Assembly (NCBI GenBank): GCA_903838095.1
Contig: CAILXE010000409.1
Location: forward strand, 1 to 5,649
DNA from: an uncultured Chlorobiaceae bacterium
Lineage (GTDB): Bacteria > Bacteroidota > Chlorobiia > Chlorobiales > Chlorobiaceae
DNA length: 5,649 nucleotides
Direction: 5' to 3'
This document shows positions 1-5,649 of this stretch, one piece after another. The notes beneath the pieces were generated by a model, which saw nothing but the letters and a program-made list of their open reading frames with translations, ran no database searches and had not been told where the DNA came from. Made by a program: the position numbers and the translations under genes. Within the stretch, counting starts at the first letter, position 1, and each line of letters begins with the position of its first letter.

Positions 1-633
1 AGCCATGCCAAGATCATTATGGGCATGAAATTCAAGAGCAGCAGGTGTTATTGACTTTAAACTGCTTATCAGGCTCATCACCGATAATGGTGTTGCAATA
101 CCGACGGTATCAGCAATGCGTATTCTGTCAGCTCCGCAGGTTGTCGCATCAAGTATAAAATTTTTCAGCAGTTCAGGCTCTGCCCGTGTGGCATCTTGTG
201 CACCCACACTTACCGTTTTGAAATATTTTTTTGCCTTTGGAACAAGTTCCTGCAACTGTTGTTGCACCCATGCATAATCTTTCTGCATCAGTTGCAGATA
301 CAGAGCTGAAACTGGAAAACTGATGTGAACTGCATCGGTGCCGCAAAGAGACGCATCCTCAATGTCCTGCCATTTTGCCCGAGCCCAGCAGGTCAGGCGA
401 ATCGGAAGATTCATGGCCGCAATTTTTCTGATGATGTTTTGTTCAGCATTGCCGATAGCCGGGTAACCGATTTCAAGTTCATTGACGCCGGCATGAGCAA
501 GCATACTGGCAATTTCCATTTTTTCCGCATCGCTGAATACAACACCAGGCGCCTGTTCGCCGTCTCTCAGTGTCGTATCAATGATCCATGGCTTGATCAC
601 CGGGGCCGAAGATGTCCTGCTCTCTGTTCGCAT
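1..633 (-). CDS. nifV: Homocitrate synthase, NifV-like (3' part outside window)
   Basis: Homocitrate synthase condenses acetyl-CoA with 2-oxoglutarate; in nitrogen fixers the homocitrate becomes part of the nitrogenase iron-molybdenum cofactor. The minus-strand frame gives 211 residues before running off the left edge; family members are about 380 residues, so just over half is here. Visible motifs are the HMGL-family signature TTLRDGEQ (residues 19-26, with the substrate-binding Arg22 and metal-ligand Asp23), ELEIGYP (52-58), HISFPVS (103-109), RIADTVG (172-178) and the metal-binding FHAHNDLG (202-209, His203 and His205). ELEIG.P and HISFPVS fit NifV better than 2-isopropylmalate or citramalate synthase, but the specificity-determining C-terminal part is not visible. 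The ATG at 633-631 is the only Met between an in-frame stop (648-646) and the first motif. A purine stretch, GAAGAA, lies about 11 nt upstream. The gene diverges from the TPR gene. Homocitrate synthase of lysine synthesis is a less likely alternative. Confidence 0.85.
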   Translation of the reverse strand, partial: MRTESRTSSAPVIKPWIIDTTLRDGEQAPGVVFSDAEKMEIASMLAHAGVNELEIGYPAIGNAEQNIIRKIAAMNLPIRLTCWARAKWQDIEDASLCGTDAVHISFPVSALYLQLMQKDYAWVQQQLQELVPKAKKYFKTVSVGAQDATRAEPELLKNFILDATTCGADRIRIADTVGIATPLSVMSLISSLKSITPAALEFHAHNDLGMA

Positions 634-1031
634 TGCATGGCGGTTTCTTCAGTGGACAAAAAACAATCAGCAGAAGTGTTCAGTTGCACGATTATTTAAG
701 TCTGAAATATTTTATACCTAAAAAAGTAAGGGTTATTAAAGAATATAAAATAAAATTTCAGACATTTATGTGCCATTGTTGTGAGATTTTTTTTATCAGT
801 TTCTTCTTTCCTGTTGTGTATTCGGGTGATTTTGGCTGATTTTTTTGTATTGTCATGTCGTTTTAACCGTTCAGGCCCTCTGTATTGACGGCTGCTGTCG
901 GTGGTTAACATTTGGCACAGAACGTCGTAAATCCTGAGGAAATACTTATCTTCCAGTATGTGGGGCAGCAGTGTTGTTACTGAAGCAAATGTTATATGGA
1001 CGATTTTATCGTTCATTGAAACACCAAATGA
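634..1031. other. AT-rich divergent intergenic region, no gene supported
   Basis: About 400 bases separate the divergent nifV-like and TPR genes. Open frames here are short or antisense to the TPR gene, and their translations show no motif or plausible composition. The stretch from about 690 to 860 is very AT-rich, with runs of seven and eight T. The minus strand of 711-716 reads TATAAA, which could be a -10 element for nifV about 80 nt upstream of its start, but I see no good -35 partner. TTGTTA (974-979) and TATATG (993-998) precede the TPR gene at a poor spacing of 13. A small hairpin can form from ATACT and AGTAT around 943-960. I saw no sigma-54 promoter: the TGGCAC near 910 lacks a GC at the right distance. 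No tRNA or terminator is evident. Confidence 0.6.
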
Positions 1032-2054
1032 ATGAATCACATGAAAATTGTCAGAGCTCTCTTTTTTTTTCTTGCCATGATGTTTGTGGCGCAACAAAGG
1101 ATTATTGCTGTTCCGGCTCCAGAGAATTATTATAAACTGGGAAATGAAAAAACGGCAGTAGGCGACTATAGCGGCGCGATCGAAGATTACACAAAAGCAA
1201 TCAGGCAAGATCCCAATAGTGCCAAAGCCTATAATAACCGTGGATCGGTAAAAATGGAGCTTGGAGACCTTAATGGGGCGTTGGAGGATTACGAAAAGGC
1301 TGTCCACATCAAGCCGGATTATGCGGAAGCTTATTATAATAATGCGGTTGCCCGAAATGAGCTTGGCGACTACATTGGTGCAGTTACTGATTATACGAAA
1401 GCGCTTGAACTTAATCCCCGTTTTATCAATATCTATTTCAGCCGGGCGGCAGCCAAAGACCGTATTGGGGATAATGAGGGAGCTCTCGCTGACTACACCA
1501 AAGCGATTGAATTAAATCCTGATCATGCAGATGCCTACAATAATCGGGCGGTCACGAGATATAAACTGGGTGATAAAGATGGATCGATTGCGGATTTGCT
1601 TCAGGCGGTTCAGGGATACTTCAGGAACGGGCTTGCCAAATCTGACAAAGGCGACAAAAAAGGAGCGATAGAGGATTACACGAAAGTCATTGGGATAACG
1701 GCCAAAAATGCCGACGCATACAATAACAGGGGGAATGCCAGAAATGATCTGGGCGACAAAGAGGGCGCTGTCAATGATTATACGAAGGCTATCGAGTTCA
1801 ATCCAAAACATGCCATAGCCTATTTTAATCGCGGGGTTGTAAAAGCGAACCAAAATAACAATCAGGGCGCAATAGCCGACTTTACCATGGCGATTGAATG
1901 TGATCCTCAATATGCCAAAGCCTTCTATAAAAGAGGACTGGTCAAAAGTGAGCTTGGTGATGAAAAAGGGGCGCTTGAAGATATGAAGCAAGCCGCAAAG
2001 TCAGGATTGGAGAGCGCCCGGCAATTCTTGAAAAGCAAAGGGAAGCGCTGGTAA
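1032..2054 (+). CDS. Exported tetratricopeptide (TPR) repeat protein
   Basis: This is a 340-residue protein made almost entirely of TPR units, helical hairpins that usually act as protein-protein interaction scaffolds; the partner cannot be read from the sequence. Residues 1-29 look like a Sec signal peptide: basic residues Lys5 and Arg8, a hydrophobic core about 9-20 (LFFFLAMMFVA), and possible cleavage after Ala26 or Ala29. The mature protein should therefore lie outside the cytoplasm, probably in the periplasm. Nine TPR units follow (31-329), then a short basic tail ending SKGKRW. Units carry the recurring pattern A.YNNRG...LGD..GA..DYTKAI..NP. Unit 5 is cut short (see finding). An in-frame TGA at 1029-1031 directly abuts the ATG at 1032, so translation cannot start further upstream. 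ATG 1041 (Met4) is an equally good start, and neither has a clear Shine-Dalgarno sequence. There is no catalytic domain. The gene is on the same strand as the ABC genes, 168 nt away; a functional link is possible but not shown. Confidence 0.88.
   Translation: MNHMKIVRALFFFLAMMFVAQQRIIAVPAPENYYKLGNEKTAVGDYSGAIEDYTKAIRQDPNSAKAYNNRGSVKMELGDLNGALEDYEKAVHIKPDYAEAYYNNAVARNELGDYIGAVTDYTKALELNPRFINIYFSRAAAKDRIGDNEGALADYTKAIELNPDHADAYNNRAVTRYKLGDKDGSIADLLQAVQGYFRNGLAKSDKGDKKGAIEDYTKVIGITAKNADAYNNRGNARNDLGDKEGAVNDYTKAIEFNPKHAIAYFNRGVVKANQNNNQGAIADFTMAIECDPQYAKAFYKRGLVKSELGDEKGALEDMKQAAKSGLESARQFLKSKGKRW
1062..1070 (+). repeat. Homopolymer tract of nine T in the signal peptide
   Basis: Nine consecutive T encode Phe11-Phe13 in the hydrophobic core of the TPR protein's signal peptide. 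The tract is in frame here. Gain or loss of one T would shift the frame before the mature protein begins. Such a run is a possible slippage site, but a Phe-rich signal peptide explains it without any regulatory role. Confidence 0.7.
1122..2018 (+). repeat. Array of nine TPR units (about 34 codons each)
   Basis: The protein-level units are residues 31-64, 65-98, 99-132, 133-166, 167-194, 195-227, 228-261, 262-295 and 296-329. Units 1-4 and 7-9 are exactly 34 residues. Unit 5 has 28 and unit 6 has 33, so the unit 5/6 junction lacks seven residues. The DNA of the units is diverged, with only short shared stretches around the DYTKA and AYNNR codons, so this is an old protein repeat and not a recent DNA tandem duplication. 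Confidence 0.88.
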
Positions 2055-2135
2055 GTGATACTCGGTTGTGTTTAGATGTATGCCGAAGCATTAAAGTGGC
2101 AGTCACTCCGGTGAGTTATGAATAACGTTACGTAA

Positions 2136-2164
2136 TTGTTAACTTTATGAACTGATTGTTTAAG
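2136..2164 (+). promoter_or_regulatory. Candidate sigma-70-type promoter for the ABC genes
   Basis: TTGTTA (2136-2141) and TTTAAG (2159-2164) are separated by 17 nt, and each matches four of six positions of the usual -35 and -10 consensus. They lie about 60 nt upstream of the GTG start of the first ABC gene, within the 168-nt gap after the TPR gene. The self-complementary hexamers AACGTT, TACGTA and GTTAAC cluster at about 2124-2143, over and just upstream of the -35, and could hold an operator; this is speculative. No terminator (stable hairpin plus T run) is visible after the TPR gene, so read-through from it is also possible. Confidence 0.22.
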
Positions 2165-2222
2165 GCTGACAGTCAAAGAATATGATGAGCCCATAACTAT
2201 ATCCATAAAAGCGGATTCATTT

Positions 2223-3941
2223 GTGAAAGGAGTTAAAGTTAAATCACCACTGCGCGAGGCTCTTGCGTCGCTTTTTCCATTTCTCAAGCATACTTTTTAT
2301 TTCAGCGTCATTGTGAATGTGCTTGTGCTTGCGCCAAGTGCCTACATGATGGAGGTATATGACCGTGTGGTCAACAGCAGGAGTCATAATACACTGCTGA
2401 TGCTTACTTTTCTTGTCGTTGGAATCTATATTTTGCTTGAAGCGCTGGAGTGGGTGCGAAGGCAGATTATGCATGATGCCGGCATGGAACTCGACAAGAG
2501 CCTGCGTGAGCATGTTTTTAGCGCGATCTTGACCGCACGTATCCAGAATATTCCGGCTGGGGGTGCGCAGGCGTTACGTGATCTTAAAAGTATTCGTGAA
2601 TTTCTTCCATCACATGCGTTGCTTGCTGTAATCGATACCCCGCTTGCCTTGTTTGTTTTGATTCTGCTTTTTTTGATGGCGCCTGCTCTCGGATGGTTTG
2701 CTGTTGCCGGTGCGCTGGTGCAATTCGGGATTGGCGTCATCAATGAACGTCGAATCCGTGAGCCCCTTCTGGCCGCAAACCGCAGTGCTCTTGGCGCGCA
2801 GAATTATGCTGATGGTGTTATTCGTAATGCTCAGGTTATCGAGTCAATGGGCATGCTTGACCATATTCATAAGCGCTGGATGGGTCGTCAACAGGAGTTT
2901 CTTCTTCAGCAGGCAGAGGCTTCAGATCATGCCGGCACTAATTCAGCTCTCTCCAAGCTGGTGCAGAGCCTTTTGAGTTCGTTGTTGCTTGGTATGGGTT
3001 GCTGGTTGACCCTGAAAGGTGAGATCCATGGTTCAGGCATGATTGTCGCCTCTATTCTCGGTGGCAGAGTGCTTTCCCCGCTTGTACAGATAATAGGGAG
3101 TTGGCGGCAGATTGAGAGTGCTCTTGAATCGTATCATCGTCTGGAGAGTATGCTGAGGGAATTGCCGTTGCCAGAAAAAGGGATGGCGTTGCCCGCACCA
3201 ACTGGTTCGCTTTCTGTTGAGGGAGTTATAGCAGGTGCTCCAAGAAGCCCGGTGCAGATTCTTAAAGGAATCAGTTTCAGAATTGCTCCCGGAGGTTCTC
3301 TGGCGATTGTTGGTCCTTCTGCATCGGGCAAGACCACACTCGCACGATTGCTGACAGGAATATGGCCTGCAATGCAGGGCAAGGTTCGGTTGGATGGTCA
3401 TGATGTCTATCAGTGGGACAAGGAGGAGCTTGGGCAGCATATCGGCTATCTTCCGCAGAATGTTGAGCTGTTTGAGGGCTCTATTGCGGAAAATGTGGCG
3501 CGATTTGGCAAACCTGACCTGCTAAAAGTAAGGGAGGCTTGCAGCATGGTTGGGCTGGAAGCTTTTATTGAGCATCTCCCGAAGGGGTAGGAAACCCAGA
3601 TTGGTGATGATGGCTCATTTCTGTCTGGAGGTGAGCGGCAGCGGGTGGCTCTGGCTCGGGCTGTATACGATATGCCGAAGTTTGTAGTTCTTGATGAACC
3701 GAATGCAAGCCTTGACGAAGCGGGCGATGTGGCGTTGCTGAATGCGGTCAGCTTGTTGAGGACTAATGGGTCAACTGTCATAGTTATAACACATCGCTTG
3801 AATATTCTGGGAGCTATTGAGCATATGCTTGTTCTGGTTGACGGTCAGGTTCAGCGCTTTGGTACCTGCAAGGAGGTTTTGGAGGCACTTCAGGCGCCAC
3901 CTGCGGGGCAGCAACCTCCCGGCCCGAAACCCGGAGCTTAA
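2223..3941 (+). pseudogene. PrtD-type type I secretion ABC transporter, interrupted by in-frame amber codon
   Basis: An inner-membrane permease-ATPase of a type I secretion system would use ATP to push a polypeptide through a membrane-fusion protein and a TolC-like channel. The frame spans 572 codons, normal for the PrtD family. Codon 456 is TAG (3588-3590), leaving 455 residues before it and 116 after it in the same frame. The membrane domain has hydrophobic segments near 24-43, 57-75, 131-172 (two) and 245-295 (two). ATPase motifs are Walker A GPSASGKT (364-371), Q-loop Gln412, then, beyond the stop, signature LSGGE (467-471), Walker B VVLDE (catalytic Glu492) and H-loop His524. The truncated product alone lacks half of the nucleotide site and should be inactive. 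No in-frame start precedes the signature after the stop. The GTG at 2223 is the start that best aligns with the paralogue; no in-frame ATG is nearby and no upstream Shine-Dalgarno is clear. A sequencing error or read-through could make this a working gene. Confidence 0.82.
3588..3590 (+). other. In-frame amber codon interrupting the first ABC ATPase
   Basis: The codons here read PKG-TAG-ETQIG. The neighbouring paralogue has PRG-TAT-DTQIG at the matching place (TAT at 5334-5336). A single change at the third base of a Tyr codon therefore accounts for the stop. Frame is kept on both sides, so no indel is involved. Confidence 0.9.
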
Positions 3942-3948
3942 CATTTAT

Positions 3949-3955
3949 CAGGAAA
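3949..3955 (+). promoter_or_regulatory. Likely ribosome binding site of the second ABC gene
   Basis: CAGGAAA lies in the 24-nt gap between the first ABC gene's TAA (3939-3941) and the ATG at 3966. AGGA ends 12 nt before the ATG, a slightly long spacing. It supports the 3966 start and cotranslation of the two genes. Confidence 0.45.
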
Positions 3956-3965
3956 CAGTTTCTTC

Positions 3966-5649
3966 ATGAAATCCGATTTTTTTAATCGTAGCGTCCTGTC
4001 CCGGCAGCTCTGGCTGTTTCGCAGAGAGTTTCTGTGGGTGGGAATATTCAGCCTCATTGCCAATGTCCTGATGCTGACGCCGACTATCTACATGCTCCAG
4101 CTCTATGGCCGTGTCATGAAAAGCGGCAGTGAACTGACCCTTTTGATGGTCACCTTTTTTCTTGTTTTTTTCTTTCTGGTCATGGCTTTTGCCGAGTGGC
4201 TCCGTTCTCGCATTCTGGTGCGTGCAGGAGTCCGGCTTGATGAGGCGCTGAGTTCGCTGGTATTCAAGGCCAGTTTTGAGGCGTACCTTAACCGTGCACA
4301 GCAAAATGTGGCCGAAGCATTTTCAGATTTGACGAATATCCGCCAGTTTCTGACGGCTAACGGTATGATTGCGTTTTTCGACACACCCTGGACGCCAGTG
4401 TATATCGGCGTGATTTTTTTACTTAACCCTTTTCTTGGGTGGCTCTCTATTTTGTTTGCCGTGATTCAGCTTGCCGTGACATGGCAGACGCACCGTCTCT
4501 CGGTCAGAGAGATTGAGATCGCCGCTGAGTCTGGTAACGACACGTATCGTTTTGTCCAGAGCAAGCTTCGCAATATTGAACCGGTTCATGCCATGGGTAT
4601 GGCGGGAAACCTCCGACGTCAATGGTTCCGGCTGCATGACGTGTCTCTGGCTAAGGCTGAATCGTCCCTTGAACGGCAGCACCGACAGCAGGCGTTTGCG
4701 AAGTTTGTGCGTTACAGTATGCAGTCTCTGACGCTGGGAGCTGGAGCACTTCTCGTTATTGAGGGCAAGATGGCCGTTGGCTCGATGATTGCTGCCAATG
4801 TGCTGATGTCAAAGGCACTGCAGCCACTCGATTTAGTGGTGGCCACATGGAAACCATTTGTTCAGGCTCGAACGGCATTTCATCGTCTTGAGAAATTGCT
4901 TGATGACTTTCCTGAGCGAAAGGCGGGCGCCAAACATCAGGATCCTTTTGGAGAAATAAGGCTTGAGGCTCTTACGGCGACTGCCGAAGGGCGGGAGGCT
5001 CCAATTCTCTCTGATCTTGACGCAATGTTTCCAGCGGGAAAAGTTACCGTGGTGCTTGGTCCCTCCGGTTCGGGCAAATCAACGCTTGCCCGGTGTATAG
5101 TCGGGGTGTGGCCGAAAAGGGAAGGACGGGTGCTGATTGATGGTGAGCCTGTTGAGAGCTGGGACAGGATGGAACTTGGGCCCCATATTGGTTATCTTCC
5201 ACAGGATGTTGAGTTGTTTGATGGTTCCATTGCTGAAAATATTGCCAGATTTGCTGAAGTTGATTCTTTCAAGGTCATTGAAGCCGCAAAACGGACGGGT
5301 ATTCATGAGATGATTTTGCGTTTTCCGCGTGGTTATGATACCCAGATCGGTGAGGCAGGGGGAATGCTTTCGGGTGGTCAGCGGCAGCGGCTTGGATTGG
5401 CTCGCGCCATGTACGGTAATCCGTCGATTCTTGTTCTTGATGAGCCAAATGCCAACCTTGATGATGCAGGTGAGCGATCATTGCTTGAGGCAGTCAAAGA
5501 TTTAAGGAGTGCCGGTAAATCAGTGATTCTTATTACCCATCGTCCAGGAATTCTTGCTGTGGCCGATCTTTTGGTTGAGATGCGTGAGGGACGGATTGCG
5601 CAGTGCGGAGCGCGTGATGAGGTGTTGGCCGCATTGCGTGCCGAGAGTG
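3966..5649 (+). CDS. PrtD-type type I secretion ABC transporter/ATPase (C-terminus outside window)
   Basis: This is the second fused permease-ATPase of the tandem pair, with 561 codons to the right edge and no stop; by comparison with its 572-codon neighbour only a few residues are missing. The role would be ATP-driven export of a polypeptide with a C-terminal, uncleaved signal across the inner membrane, together with a membrane-fusion protein and an outer-membrane factor that are not in this window. The N-terminal half has hydrophobic segments near 24-45 and 57-78, with further pairs around 140-175 and 255-300. The ATPase half has Walker A GPSGSGKS (365-372), Q-loop Gln413, signature LSGGQ (468-472), Walker B ILVLDE (Glu493), D-loop NLDD and H-loop His525, all canonical. 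There is no N-terminal C39 peptidase domain, which separates it from bacteriocin/RTX exporters that carry one. It follows the first ABC gene by 24 nt, so the two are very probably one operon. The substrate is unknown. A PrtD/LapB/HasD-like identity is clear at the family level; a specific gene symbol is not justified. Confidence 0.9.
   Translation, partial: MKSDFFNRSVLSRQLWLFRREFLWVGIFSLIANVLMLTPTIYMLQLYGRVMKSGSELTLLMVTFFLVFFFLVMAFAEWLRSRILVRAGVRLDEALSSLVFKASFEAYLNRAQQNVAEAFSDLTNIRQFLTANGMIAFFDTPWTPVYIGVIFLLNPFLGWLSILFAVIQLAVTWQTHRLSVREIEIAAESGNDTYRFVQSKLRNIEPVHAMGMAGNLRRQWFRLHDVSLAKAESSLERQHRQQAFAKFVRYSMQSLTLGAGALLVIEGKMAVGSMIAANVLMSKALQPLDLVVATWKPFVQARTAFHRLEKLLDDFPERKAGAKHQDPFGEIRLEALTATAEGREAPILSDLDAMFPAGKVTVVLGPSGSGKSTLARCIVGVWPKREGRVLIDGEPVESWDRMELGPHIGYLPQDVELFDGSIAENIARFAEVDSFKVIEAAKRTGIHEMILRFPRGYDTQIGEAGGMLSGGQRQRLGLARAMYGNPSILVLDEPNANLDDAGERSLLEAVKDLRSAGKSVILITHRPGILAVADLLVEMREGRIAQCGARDEVLAALRAES

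Noticed and set aside
325..839. Plus-strand open frames of 124 and 75 codons over the nifV-like gene
   Set aside because: They lie opposite a coding frame with clear homocitrate synthase motifs and continue into AT-rich noncoding DNA; no ribosome site or recognisable domain.
908..926. TGGCAC as a sigma-54 promoter element for a nif-linked gene
   Set aside because: The GC of a -12 element is absent at the required spacing, and the element points away from nifV.
696..1307. Minus-strand open frame of 203 codons over the intergenic region and the start of the TPR gene
   Set aside because: It is antisense to the signal peptide and first TPR units, its composition is that of a translated AT-rich antisense strand, and it shows no motif.
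2097..2116. Hairpin TCAC-TCCG-GTGA after the TPR gene as a terminator
   Set aside because: The stem is only four base pairs and no T run follows it.
902..2153. Similar GTTAAC-containing stretches at about 902-920 and 2137-2154 as a shared operator
   Set aside because: About 12 of 18 bases match, which is not compelling for AT-rich DNA with only two instances.
3645..3941. A separate short ATPase gene starting at GTG 3645
   Set aside because: It is the same frame as the upstream ABC gene, beginning inside the ATPase domain just after the signature motif, with no initiation signal. It is the tail of the interrupted gene.

Overview
This 5.65 kb window looks like chromosomal DNA of a diazotrophic Gram-negative bacterium. 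A green sulfur bacterium (Chlorobiaceae) is my best guess, from the general character of the NifV-like, TPR and PrtD-like proteins and the moderate GC content. That taxonomic guess rests on remembered resemblance, not on a search.

Layout. (1) Positions 1-633, minus strand: the N-terminal 211 codons of a homocitrate synthase (NifV-like), which runs off the left edge. (2) 634-1031: an AT-rich divergent intergenic region with no gene that I can support. (3) 1032-2054, plus strand: an exported protein made of a signal peptide and nine TPR units, one junction of which is shortened. (4) 2055-2222: a short gap with a weak candidate promoter. (5) 2223-3941, plus strand: a PrtD-type type I secretion ABC transporter (membrane domain plus ATPase) that is otherwise intact but carries one in-frame amber codon at 3588-3590. 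(6) 3966 to the right edge, plus strand: a second, paralogous PrtD-type ABC transporter, open to the end of the window and missing only its last residues.

How the genes work together. The two ABC genes lie 24 nt apart on one strand and are very probably one transcription unit. It would encode the inner-membrane ATPase part of a type I secretion system. A membrane-fusion (HlyD-like) protein, an outer-membrane factor and a substrate would be expected nearby, but none is in the window. The TPR protein has its own Sec-type signal and is not an obvious type I substrate. The NifV gene faces the other way and belongs to a different process, homocitrate synthesis for the nitrogenase cofactor.

The most notable observation is the amber codon. 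It replaces the tyrosine of the G-Y-[DE]-T-Q-I-G stretch found in the paralogue and separates Walker A and the Q-loop from the signature motif, Walker B and the H-loop. Every motif downstream of it is still intact, so it is a very recent nonsense mutation, a sequencing error, or (less likely) a read-through codon. I did not find a convincing new biological system in the window.
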